This document shows, one piece after another, positions 1 to 7,300 of a DNA stretch of 64,000 bases (its first letter is position 1; the number at the start of each line of letters is the position of its first letter). The translations under genes were made by a program, and so were the position numbers. The DNA lies in contig OZ220747.1 in assembly GCA_965117015.1 (NCBI GenBank), positions 3,410,001-3,474,000 of the forward strand, read 5' to 3'. The stretch is from Aldehydirespirator sp965117015. GTDB lineage: Bacteria; Actinomycetota; Acidimicrobiia; Acidimicrobiales; Aldehydirespiratoraceae. The notes under the pieces are model-generated. The model ran no database searches and was not told where the DNA came from. It saw only the letters and a list, made by a program, of their open reading frames with translations.

Positions 1-1967
1 CCCCGGTAGGTGGCGCCGACGTCGGCTGTGGGCGGATCCAGGATTAGCTTTATCTGCCGCTCGGCCTCCAGCACCGCGCCCCGGTCGGTGGAGGCGATAG
101 CCACAATGCCGACCGCGCCGTCGTCGTCCACGCTGATGTCGGCGCCGGTCTCGGACTGGATGGCGTTGATCACCTTGCCCTTGGGTCCGATCACCTCGCC
201 GATCTTCTCGACGGGGATCTCGAAGGAGGTGACCTTCGGGGCGGTGTCGCGCACCTCGGGCCTCGGCTCGATGATGGTCTCGGCCATCACATCGAGGATG
301 TCCAACCGAGCCGTCCGCGCCTGGCGGAGAGCGTCGGCCAGCACCGACGCCGGGATGCCCGCAATCTTGGTGTCCAGCTGCAGCGCGGTGATGAAGTCGG
401 TGGTGCCGGCCACCTTGAAGTCCATGTCCCCGAAGGCGTCCTCGGCGCCGAGGATGTCGGTGAGGGTCACCCAGGCCCCGTCGGCGTGGACCAGGCCCAT
501 GGCCACGCCCGCCACCGGCGCCTTGATCGGAACGCCGGCATCCATCAGCGACAGCGTGGACCCGCACACCGACGCCATCGAGCTCGACCCGTTCGACGCC
601 ATCACCTCCGACACGGTGCGCACCGTGTAGGGCCAGTCCTCGAACCCGGGCACAACCGGAAACACCGCTCGCTCAGCCAGCGCCCCGTGTCCGATCTCGC
701 GCCGCTTGGGTCCGCGCATGAAACCGGTCTCGCCGGTGCAGAACGGCGGGAAGTTGTAGTGATGGAAGTAGCGCTTCTTCTCGGTCGGCGACAGGTCATC
801 GATCAGCATGTCGCTGCGGCCGATCCCCAGGGTGGTGAAGTTGAGCACCTGCGTGTCGCCGCGCTGGAAGAGTCCGGAGCCGTGGGCCGTGGGGATTACC
901 CCGACCCGGCTCATGAGGGGCCGCAACTGGTCGGTGGCCCGGCCGTCGATACGGATGCCCTCGGTGACGATGCGCTTGCGCACGACCTCCTTGGTGACGG
1001 AGCGTACGGCGCCCTTGACCTGCCTGGACACCGCAGCATCGTCGCCGAAGCGGGCCTCCATCTCGGCCGCGATCTCCGCGGCCAGCGTGGATTCCGCCGC
1101 CTGGCGCTCGGTCTTGTCGGCGATCGTCTGCACGGCCGCGATGCGGTCGAGCGCCCCGTCGCGCACCGCGTCGAGGATCTCGTCGGTGTAGTCGACAGCC
1201 AGCGGCACCTCCATCTTGGTCACCGAGCCGACCGCGTCGATCATCTGCTGCTGCAGTTCGATCATCTCCCGGATCCACGCCTTGGCCGCTTCCAGGCCGC
1301 CCGCGAGCACGTCCTCATCCACCTTGGGCGTACCGTCCTGGTACAGCTCCCAGGTGGCGGAAGTGCCCCCGGCCTCGACCATCATCACGGCAACGTCGTC
1401 GCCGGCGAGCCGGCCGGCCACCACCATCTCGAACGCGGATTCCTCGCCCTCTTCGTATGTCGGGAACGGCACCCACTCGCCCGACGACGACCAAGCCACG
1501 CGCACTGCGCCGATCGGTCCGTCGAAGGGGGTCGGCGAGATGCACAGCGCCAGCGAGGCCGCGTTGAGCGCCGCGATGTCGTAGGGATGGGACTGGTCGG
1601 CGCCCAGCACAGTGGCAACGACGTGCACTTCGTTGCGGAACCCGTCGGGAAAGCTGGGCCGCAGCGGGCGGTCGATCAGCCTGCAGGTCAGGATGGCCTG
1701 CTCCCCGGCGCGGGCCTCACGCCGGAAGAACGAGCCGGGGATGCGGCCCGCGGCGTACATCCGCTCCTCGACATCCACGGTGAGGGGGAAGAAGTCGGCA
1801 CCCTCCCGGGGCGACTTGGCGCAGGTGGCGGTGACGAGCACCACCGTGTCGCCCATGCGGGCGGTGACGGCGCCACCCGCGAGCGGGGCCAGCAGGCCCG
1901 TCTCGAAGGTGGCGTCCTTGCCTTCGGCGCGCGTGAACGCACCAGTGACAGAAATGGCATCAGCCAT
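1..1967 (-). CDS. pnp: Polyribonucleotide nucleotidyltransferase, 3' end cut by window edge
   Basis: Phosphorolytic 3'-5' exoribonuclease of the RNA degradation machinery. About 655 residues are visible. The order is an RNase PH-like domain (roughly 1-140), a helical linker, a second RNase PH-like domain (from about 320, containing RIDGRATDQLRPL), then a KH domain with the GxxG loop IGPKGK near residue 590. The reading frame leaves the window just after the KH domain, so the C-terminal S1 domain lies outside. The ATG at 1967 is chosen because a clear ribosome site (AAGGAG, complement of 1975-1980) precedes it. It lies directly downstream of rpsO on the same strand, the classic rpsO-pnp order. 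All visible parts look intact. Confidence 0.97.
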   Translation of the reverse strand, partial: MADAISVTGAFTRAEGKDATFETGLLAPLAGGAVTARMGDTVVLVTATCAKSPREGADFFPLTVDVEERMYAAGRIPGSFFRREARAGEQAILTCRLIDRPLRPSFPDGFRNEVHVVATVLGADQSHPYDIAALNAASLALCISPTPFDGPIGAVRVAWSSSGEWVPFPTYEEGEESAFEMVVAGRLAGDDVAVMMVEAGGTSATWELYQDGTPKVDEDVLAGGLEAAKAWIREMIELQQQMIDAVGSVTKMEVPLAVDYTDEILDAVRDGALDRIAAVQTIADKTERQAAESTLAAEIAAEMEARFGDDAAVSRQVKGAVRSVTKEVVRKRIVTEGIRIDGRATDQLRPLMSRVGVIPTAHGSGLFQRGDTQVLNFTTLGIGRSDMLIDDLSPTEKKRYFHHYNFPPFCTGETGFMRGPKRREIGHGALAERAVFPVVPGFEDWPYTVRTVSEVMASNGSSSMASVCGSTLSLMDAGVPIKAPVAGVAMGLVHADGAWVTLTDILGAEDAFGDMDFKVAGTTDFITALQLDTKIAGIPASVLADALRQARTARLDILDVMAETIIEPRPEVRDTAPKVTSFEIPVEKIGEVIGPKGKVINAIQSETGADISVDDDGAVGIVAIASTDRGAVLEAERQIKLILDPPTADVGATYR

Positions 1968-2158
1968 GGGAATACTCCTTGAGGACCCCGGCAGGGGCCC
2001 AATTCTGGGCACGACCCCGCCAGTTCCCAGTCGTATCGGTCCCACCCGGCGAGGGGGCGGGGCCGATGCGACTAGCACCGGAGCGGTCGCGCCTGATGTT
2101 GGTTGTCACTGGGATCGTCGCTGGCTCGTCGACACCGACCTCGGCGCCTACGGCCAGA

Positions 2159-2180
2159 GGGGCGGCTCTGGAGCCGCCCC
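2159..2180 (-). terminator. GC-rich hairpin between rpsO and pnp
   Basis: A perfect inverted repeat (ggggcggct / agccgcccc, 9-bp stem with a 4-base loop) begins a few bases after the rpsO stop codon. There is no T-tract, as is common in actinobacteria. It may be a terminator or an RNA-processing hairpin limiting readthrough from rpsO into pnp. Confidence 0.5.
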
Positions 2181-2187
2181 GTCGTGC

Positions 2188-2469
2188 TCAGCGTCGCAGA
2201 CCGAGATGGGCGATTAACGCCCGGTACCGCTCGACGTCGTTCTCCTTCACGTAGTCGAGCAGCCTCCTGCGCCTGCCCACCAGCATCAGCAGACCCCTCC
2301 GGCTGTGGTGGTCCTTCTTGTGGACCCTCAGATGCTCGGTGAGGTGGTTGATGCGATCGGAGAGCAGAGCGACTTGGACTTCGGGAGAACCGGTGTCGTT
2401 CTCTTTGAGTCCGAAGGTCTCGACCATCGAGGTGATGGTGTCGACCTTGGGAGGGAGGCTGGTTGGCAT
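2188..2469 (-). CDS. rpsO: 30S ribosomal protein S15
   Basis: Small-subunit protein that binds 16S rRNA early in assembly. The 93-residue product has the family core NDTGSPEVQVALLSDRINHL, then HKKDHHSRRGLLMLVGRRRR and the C-terminal tail RYRALIAHLGLRR. The usual length is 89. The ATG at 2469 is preferred over an upstream in-frame GTG that would add 24 residues with no family similarity. It is followed by a hairpin and then pnp, and preceded by the ferredoxin reductase gene on the same strand, from which a hairpin at 2547-2565 separates it. Confidence 0.96.
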   Translation of the reverse strand: MPTSLPPKVDTITSMVETFGLKENDTGSPEVQVALLSDRINHLTEHLRVHKKDHHSRRGLLMLVGRRRRLLDYVKENDVERYRALIAHLGLRR

Positions 2470-2546
2470 GGAATCTCCGTTGGGTATCGGACCCTGCTGC
2501 ATGACCCGCAGTGCGAGGCCGGCAGCCTGCGTGCTGCGCACGACAT

Positions 2547-2565
2547 GTCCCGCCGTCGGCGGGAC
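2547..2565 (-). terminator. Hairpin after the ferredoxin reductase operon
   Basis: A perfect 8-bp stem (gtcccgcc / ggcgggac) with a 3-base loop lies 29 bases downstream of the reductase stop codon and upstream of rpsO. It has no T-tract. Its position fits the end of the 6109-2595 operon. Confidence 0.5.
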
Positions 2566-2594
2566 GGGGTCAGGCTACCGGCGGGCCGGAGAAT

Positions 2595-3797
2595 TCAGAA
2601 CTCAGCGGCGAGGGCCTCGTCGAAGCTGGCTCCCTGCTCGATCAGGGCCCGGTAGCGCATCACATGGCGGGGGCGGTTGAAGCCGAGCACGCCGACTATG
2701 CGTCCTTCCCGACCGTAGATCGCGGCGAAGCGGCGCTCGTCGACCGAGCCGGTAACCACCCGGACCTCGTCGTCGCCGCGAACGCGTCCGGCGAGCTGGA
2801 TCTTGCGGTCGTACTGGTCGCTCCAGAACCACGGCACCGGGGTGAACGGCCCCACCGCCGAGTCGAGCAGGCGACGGGCCGCGTGGGCTCCCTGCTGGGC
2901 CGCGTTGTCCCAGTGCTCCACCCGCATCGTCTCGCCGAAGAGCTCGTTGGGCCAGCGGGCCACGTCACCCGCGGCGGTCACCCTGTCGGCGGCCAGGCAC
3001 GAGGCGTCGCACACCACGCCGTCGTCCACCTCCAGGCCCGATCCGTCCAACCACTCGGTATTGGGGATCACGCCGATGCCGACCACCACCACGTCGGCGT
3101 CGATCGTCGAGCCGTCCGACAAGGTCACTCGCTCCACCCGGCCGTCGCCGGAGATGCTCGCCACGCCGACGGCGGTGCGCAGGTCGACGCCGTGGTCGCG
3201 GTGGACTTCGGCGCACACCTCGCCCATCTCGTCGCCGAGCACCCGGCTGAGAGGGGTGGGCAGAGCCTCGACCATTGTGACATCGAGGCCGCGGCCCCGC
3301 GCCGTTGCGGCCACCTCGGCTCCGATGAAGCCAGCGCCGACCACCACCACCCGCTGCGGCATGGCCTCAAAGTCGGCCCGTAGCGCCAGGCAGTCGTCCA
3401 GTGACCGCAGCACGTGGACTCCGCTGATCCCCTCGGTGCCCGGCATGGTGCGGCAGCGGGCCCCGGTGGCGATGACGAGCCCGTCGAATCCCACGGTCTC
3501 ACCGGTATGGAGGGTCAACTCGCGGGCGTCCAGGTCCAGAGCGGCGGCCCGCACGCCGAGACGGGTCTCGATGCCGTCCTCTTCCAACTCCTCAGGGTCG
3601 GTCAGCGCAGCCCGCTCGGGCTCCCAATCGCCCGCCAGCACTTGCTTGGACAGCGGCGGCCGGTCGTAGGGAAGGTGGCTCTCCGCCCCGATGAGCGTGA
3701 CCGAGCCGTCGAAGCCCTCACGGCGCAGAGCCTCGGCCGCGTTCAACCCCGCCAGTGAGGCCCCGACGATGGTGACGGCGCGCGGGGCTTGGGTCAT
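2595..3797 (-). CDS. FAD-dependent ferredoxin reductase
   Basis: A 400-residue flavoprotein of the BphA4/putidaredoxin-reductase type, which transfers electrons from NAD(P)H to a small iron-sulfur protein. The N-terminal FAD-binding Rossmann motif is GASLAGLNAAEALRREG (about residues 12-28). A second dinucleotide site GAGFIGAEVAA (about 152-162) should bind NADH, and VTAAGDVA is the second FAD contact. A reductase C-terminal domain follows (VPWFWSDQYDRKIQLAG). It lies 24 bases downstream of the ferredoxin gene on the same strand, so ferredoxin is the likely partner. No P450 or oxygenase is adjacent. The ultimate acceptor is unknown; the ArsC-like selenoprotein candidate or a distant oxygenase are possibilities (inference). 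Confidence 0.9.
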   Translation of the reverse strand: MTQAPRAVTIVGASLAGLNAAEALRREGFDGSVTLIGAESHLPYDRPPLSKQVLAGDWEPERAALTDPEELEEDGIETRLGVRAAALDLDARELTLHTGETVGFDGLVIATGARCRTMPGTEGISGVHVLRSLDDCLALRADFEAMPQRVVVVGAGFIGAEVAATARGRGLDVTMVEALPTPLSRVLGDEMGEVCAEVHRDHGVDLRTAVGVASISGDGRVERVTLSDGSTIDADVVVVGIGVIPNTEWLDGSGLEVDDGVVCDASCLAADRVTAAGDVARWPNELFGETMRVEHWDNAAQQGAHAARRLLDSAVGPFTPVPWFWSDQYDRKIQLAGRVRGDDEVRVVTGSVDERRFAAIYGREGRIVGVLGFNRPRHVMRYRALIEQGASFDEALAAEF

Positions 3798-3821
3798 GTG
3801 CAGTCGGCTCCCGAGCTTGGC

Positions 3822-4016
3822 TCAGTCTTCAGCGATGGAGATGGCCTGCTTGGGGCAGCGCTGCACGCACTCCTCCACCCTGGCCCGGTCGGCCTCGCCG
3901 GGCGTCTCGTTGAGGACGTAGAGGAAGTCGTCGTCTCGCACCTCGAAGATGTCGGGCGCGATCTGCATGCAGACGGCATTGCTCTCGCACAGGTCAAAGT
4001 CAACGACGATGCGCAT
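3822..4016 (-). CDS. [3Fe-4S] ferredoxin, P450-type
   Basis: A 64-residue soluble electron carrier. Cysteines at 10, 16 and 54 (followed by Pro55) fit the C-x5-C...CP arrangement of actinobacterial [3Fe-4S] ferredoxins that feed cytochromes P450. The position that is often His in CxxHxxC is Asn here (CESNAVC), which in this family tunes potential. Cys50 is an additional cysteine. A strong ribosome site (AAGGGAG) precedes the ATG at 4016. It is followed by its probable reductase and preceded, after 82 bases, by the ArsC-like gene. Confidence 0.9.
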   Translation of the reverse strand: MRIVVDFDLCESNAVCMQIAPDIFEVRDDDFLYVLNETPGEADRARVEECVQRCPKQAISIAED

Positions 4017-4098
4017 CGGCTCTCCCTTGTGGTCGTTTGGCGATGTGGTCGGCTTGGCCGCGGCCCACGGTAGCGAACCGCGCCGAGGTGGTGTGAGA

Positions 4099-4473
4099 TC
4101 AGGAGAGGAACTCGGCCAGGCGGTCCTTGGCCATCATGTCACCTAGGGGCCGCCCGATGATGGCCCGGTCGCCCCTGACCAGCACCGGGCGCTGCAAGAG
4201 CCTCGGATACTGGAGCAGCACGTCTACCACTGCGTCGGGGTTGCCGACGTAGTCGTCGGCGTCCAGCCCCAGCTTCGAGAACTGCGAGTCCTTGCGGACC
4301 AGATTCTCCACCGGATCCTCCAGCCGCTCGACGATGCCCTGGAGCGTGTCGCGGTCGGGACGATCCGACATGTAGAGCACCACATCGAAGTCGGCTCCGG
4401 CATCCGTGGCGACCGCCACGGCATTCTTGGAGGAGTTTCAATGCTTGTTGTGATAGATGGTGATGTCGGCCAT
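4099..4473 (-). CDS. arsC: ArsC-family arsenate reductase-like protein, probable selenoprotein (in-frame TGA at codon 12)
   Basis: Read from the ATG at 4473 with TGA (4438-4440) decoded as Sec, this gives 124 residues that follow glutaredoxin-linked ArsC from end to end: MADITIYHNKH-U-NSSKNAV, with U12 exactly where Cys12 of plasmid R773 ArsC lies. Arg60, Arg95 and Arg108 match the three active-site arginines of that family (R60, R94, R107). The body (ENLVRKD, SKLGLD, RLLQRPVLV, AIIGRP) is unbroken. Starting after the TGA (GTG at 4419) would give 106 residues without the first strand and catalytic residue. A SECIS-like hairpin follows the TGA (separate entry). The gene sits 10 bases after the acyl-CoA ligase stop, in one operon with ferredoxin and reductase. 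The alternative is a nonsense mutation of the Cys codon. No selenocysteine machinery gene is in this window. Confidence 0.78.
4404..4421 (-). promoter_or_regulatory. Bacterial SECIS-like hairpin behind the in-frame TGA
   Basis: In the mRNA sense the stem is CCGTGGC / GCCACGG (7 bp, perfect) around the loop GGTC. It starts 16 bases after the TGA, and the first loop G is the 24th base downstream. Bacterial SECIS elements lie inside the coding region, with the apical loop about 16-37 bases after UGA, a short stem and a G among the first two loop bases. All three conditions are met. It overlaps codons 18-23 of the ArsC-like gene. Confidence 0.72.
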
Positions 4474-4483
4474 GAGTGGTGCC

Positions 4484-6109
4484 TCAATCCTCTTCCTGTC
4501 GGGCTACGTAGACCTCTCGCCTCTCCAAGAACACCGGCCGCCTGGTCTCGTAGACCTCCCGCAGCTTGTGCTTGAGAATCTTGAGGGTGGCATTGCGGGG
4601 CAACGGGCCGGGGTGGATCTCGAGCTGCTCGGGAACCTTCTGGCGGGCCAGGTCGGCCGCCAGGCAGGTCTCGACCATCTCCTCGAAGGTCAGATCGTCC
4701 GAGCCGGGCGCGGTCTCGACCACCGCGCAGACTCTCTCGCCCCGCGTGCGGTCCGTCAGTCCGATGACCGCCACCGCCCCGACCTTGTCGTGCGCGTACA
4801 GCACGTCCTCGATCTCCTTGGCGGAGATGTTCTCTCCCTTGCGGATGATGATGTCCTTCACTCGTCCGGTCAGCGTCAGGTGCCCGTCGGGACCCAGCAC
4901 ACCCAGATCGCCGGTCCGGAAGCGGCCCCGGGCGTCGAAGGCCCGCCGATCGAGGGCGGGGTCGGTGTAGCCCGAGAACAGCATCGGGCCACTCACCCTC
5001 ACCTCGCCCTGGACACCGGCGGGGGCGCGAGCCTCCCCGCCGTCGGCGGCCATGGCCACGATGGACACCTCGCAGCCGTGGACCGGGCGCCCGTCGGTGT
5101 AGGCCAGTTGACGGTCGCTGTCATGGGGCGAGCCCTGGGAGATCATCGGGCACTCGGTCATGCCGTATCCGTGGGCTACAGGCACGCCCATCTGCTCCTT
5201 CACCCGGAAGTAGATCTCGGGCGGCTTGGGTGCGCCGCCGCCCGACAGCACTCGCAGGGCGGGCATGGCCGGTTTGCCGGTGGACTCCCGCGACTTGCGG
5301 TCCTCCTCCAGGAACATCTGGTAGAAGGCGGTCGACCCGCCGGCCATGGTCACGCCGTGGCGGGCGTAGGTCATGACCGCCTCGGCCGGATCGAACCGCT
5401 CGACGAGCACCGCGCCGAATCCGGCCGCCAGCATGGTGACCATGTAGTCGGGTCCGCCGATGTGGGCGTAGGGGAAGGCGATGGAACCCACGTCGTCGCT
5501 GCTCATGTCGAGGGCTCGGGCCAGCCCGACTCCACCGGCAATCAACGACGCGTCGGTGTGCTTCACACCTTTGGGATCGGACGTGGTTCCCGAGGTGTAG
5601 TACAGCCAGCGCACCGCGTCGGCGCCGGAGGGGTCGGACACCGGCGGCAGAGTGGCAGGGTCGCCTTCGGGAAGGGTGTCGTAGCCGGCGAGGGTCCGAG
5701 CCTCGTGGTCGAGCCCCGCCACGATCTCCTCAACCATGCCGCCGTAGTCGAAGCCGTTCCAGACACCCGGATGCACTACCAGCTCCGCTCTCGTCTGCTG
5801 GATGCAGAACCCGACCTCACGTTTGCGGTAGATGTGGATGATCGGGTTCTGTACTGCGCCCAGACGGCTGAGGGCGAAGCTCAACAGCACGGTCTCGATG
5901 CGGGTGGGCAGCACCCAGGTGACCGGCGTTCCCTCCGCGACGCCCAAATCCAGCAGCCCGGCCGCCACCCGTTCGGACTGGTCCCTGAACTCGGCGAAGG
6001 TCAGGGAGCGGCCCGAGCCGTCGATGAGCATCTTCGTGTCGGGTGTGGCCGCGACCCGCCGGCAGAGCAGATCCCAGAAGGATCGGGCGTCGTAGATCGG
6101 CTCGCTCAT
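4484..6109 (-). CDS. AMP-dependent acyl-CoA synthetase (ligase)
   Basis: Activates a carboxylic acid to its CoA thioester through an acyl-adenylate. The 541-residue protein shows the P-loop-like motif YYTSGTTSDPKG (about residues 188-199), the ATP/adenine motif YGMTECP, and the hinge and C-terminal motifs TGDLGVLGPDGHLTLTGR and DIIIRKGENISAKEIE. These are all typical of the ANL superfamily. The ATG at 6109 starts the conserved part; an upstream in-frame ATG would add 30 residues of unrelated sequence. First gene of the operon leading to the ArsC-like, ferredoxin and reductase genes. The substrate is unknown. A promoter and a hairpin lie upstream (6181-6316). Confidence 0.9.
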   Translation of the reverse strand: MSEPIYDARSFWDLLCRRVAATPDTKMLIDGSGRSLTFAEFRDQSERVAAGLLDLGVAEGTPVTWVLPTRIETVLLSFALSRLGAVQNPIIHIYRKREVGFCIQQTRAELVVHPGVWNGFDYGGMVEEIVAGLDHEARTLAGYDTLPEGDPATLPPVSDPSGADAVRWLYYTSGTTSDPKGVKHTDASLIAGGVGLARALDMSSDDVGSIAFPYAHIGGPDYMVTMLAAGFGAVLVERFDPAEAVMTYARHGVTMAGGSTAFYQMFLEEDRKSRESTGKPAMPALRVLSGGGAPKPPEIYFRVKEQMGVPVAHGYGMTECPMISQGSPHDSDRQLAYTDGRPVHGCEVSIVAMAADGGEARAPAGVQGEVRVSGPMLFSGYTDPALDRRAFDARGRFRTGDLGVLGPDGHLTLTGRVKDIIIRKGENISAKEIEDVLYAHDKVGAVAVIGLTDRTRGERVCAVVETAPGSDDLTFEEMVETCLAADLARQKVPEQLEIHPGPLPRNATLKILKHKLREVYETRRPVFLERREVYVARQEED

Positions 6110-6180
6110 GCACTTCGCTCCGGTGGCTCGAAGAGGCATGGAGCGTACCGCGCTCCGGAGCCCGCCTGCGCACGACGCGC

Positions 6181-6213
6181 CGGAGCCCGCCAGCGCCATA
6201 CTGGCGGGCTCCG
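6181..6213 (-). repeat. 13-bp inverted repeat in the leader of the acyl-CoA ligase gene
   Basis: cggagcccgccag and ctggcgggctccg form a perfect 13-bp stem with a 7-base loop, about 70 bases upstream of the ligase start and downstream of the predicted promoter. A partial extra copy of the left arm (ccggagcccgcc) lies about 30 bases away at 6154-6165. It could be an attenuator or, without the promoter, a terminator of the upstream SDR gene. Confidence 0.6.
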
Positions 6214-6287
6214 CACGGTCCCTGGAGGGGGGGATTGTGGATCCGGTTCTGGCAGATCCTGTCGTTCAGACCCGGGTCCTATTGACT

Positions 6288-6328
6288 AGGTTACACCATC
6301 GTTACGGGTTTGTCACATTTTTGTCACA
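6288..6328 (-). promoter_or_regulatory. Probable promoter and operator of the 6109-2595 operon
   Basis: On the minus strand GTGACA (complement of 6311-6316) and TAACCT (complement of 6288-6293) are separated by exactly 17 bases and resemble -35 and -10 boxes. The 9-mer tttgtcaca occurs twice, at 6309-6317 and 6320-6328, one helical turn apart, which suggests a regulator site over the -35 region. The surrounding 60 bases are AT-rich, unlike the rest of the window. The gap 6110-6379 holds only this promoter, the hairpin and the leader. Confidence 0.5.
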
Positions 6329-6379
6329 GATTTTTTTGAACAAGTCAGAACACTTGGAGAACGCCGGCTGAAGGTCGGG

Positions 6380-7291
6380 TTAACGGGTGCCATAAACCGC
6401 AGCGGGAGGCTCCTCGGCCGCGATGGAGCGGCGGGCCAGGTCCCCGGCCTCTGCCGCCGTCATGGCCCGCTCCCCCACCGACATCACCGGTCCGTGCTGC
6501 CACCCGTCGCACACGTTGAGCTGACCTCCCGTGCACTCGAAGACCCTCCCGGTGACATCGCAGTCCGCGCTTCCCAGCCATACGACCAGCGGCGAGACAT
6601 TCCCAGGAGCCTTGGAATCCCAGCCGTCGTCGGGCCGCTCGGGGTAGCCGGGGATCACAGCCGTCATCCGGGTGCGGGCGTCGGGCGCGATGGCATTGAC
6701 GAGCACGCCGTAGCGGCCCCACTCCGCGGCCTGCTGGATCGTCAGCGCCGCGATGGCGGCCTTCGCCGCGACATAGTTGCCCTGGCCGATGGATCCCATC
6801 AGGCCCGCGCCCGACGATGTGTTGACGATCCGGGCGGCCGGTGTGTCGCCGCCGGAGGCCTTCTGGCGCTCCCGCCAGTGAGCAACCGCGTGGCGCGCCG
6901 GGACGAAGTGGCCCTTCAGGTGGACCCGCACCACCGCGTCCCACTCCTGCTCGCTCATGTTGACCAGCATGCGGTCGCGCAGGAACCCCGCGTTACACGC
7001 CAGCGTGTCCAGGCGGCCCCAAGTGTCGACGGCCTGCGCCACCATGGCGCCCGCCTGGTCCCAGTCGGCCACATCGGCGTGGTTGGCCGCGGCCGACCCG
7101 CCGGCGGCGACGATCTCGGCCACCACCGCCGTCGCGGCGTCGTCGGCGCGGGGCTCGCTGCCGTCGCTGTGCACGCCGAGGTCGTTGACCAGGACGTGGG
7201 CTCCCTCCGCGGCGTAGGCGAGGGCGTGGGCCCGGCCCAGTCCCCGGCCCGCGCCGGTGACGATCACCACTCGCCCGTCGCAGCAACCCAT
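6380..7291 (-). CDS. SDR-family oxidoreductase, (3R)-hydroxyacyl-CoA dehydrogenase-like
   Basis: A 303-residue NAD(P)-dependent short-chain dehydrogenase. The cofactor motif is TGAGRGLGRAHALAYAAEGA (about residues 12-31), followed by NAG (NAGFLRD) and a Ser...Tyr-x3-Lys catalytic set (NTSSGAG, then GNYVAAK). The VNDLG after strand 2 and the long insertion resemble the hydroxyacyl-CoA dehydrogenase unit of multifunctional beta-oxidation enzymes. The start lies 9 bases after the D-aminoacylase-like gene, so the two are probably co-transcribed. The substrate is not determinable from sequence. Confidence 0.88.
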   Translation of the reverse strand: MGCCDGRVVIVTGAGRGLGRAHALAYAAEGAHVLVNDLGVHSDGSEPRADDAATAVVAEIVAAGGSAAANHADVADWDQAGAMVAQAVDTWGRLDTLACNAGFLRDRMLVNMSEQEWDAVVRVHLKGHFVPARHAVAHWRERQKASGGDTPAARIVNTSSGAGLMGSIGQGNYVAAKAAIAALTIQQAAEWGRYGVLVNAIAPDARTRMTAVIPGYPERPDDGWDSKAPGNVSPLVVWLGSADCDVTGRVFECTGGQLNVCDGWQHGPVMSVGERAMTAAEAGDLARRSIAAEEPPAAVYGTR

Positions 7292-7300
7292 GACGCTCGC

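Noticed and set aside
486..1982. Long plus-strand open frames opposite pnp and many other genes
   Set aside because: In such GC-rich DNA antisense frames stay open by codon bias; they have no ribosome sites or family motifs and lie opposite well-supported genes.
2470..2541. Longer rpsO start giving 117 residues
   Set aside because: The extra 24 residues are outside the S15 family and the ATG at 2469 gives the normal length.
2595..4016. Ferredoxin and reductase as part of a cytochrome P450 system
   Set aside because: The ferredoxin is P450-type, but no P450 with a Cys-ligand loop is present anywhere in the window, so the partner is left open.
4099..4419. Short ArsC-like gene starting at the GTG after the TGA
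   Set aside because: It would lack the first beta strand and the catalytic position, while the 11 codons before the TGA match the ArsC N-terminus precisely and the SECIS-like hairpin explains the TGA.
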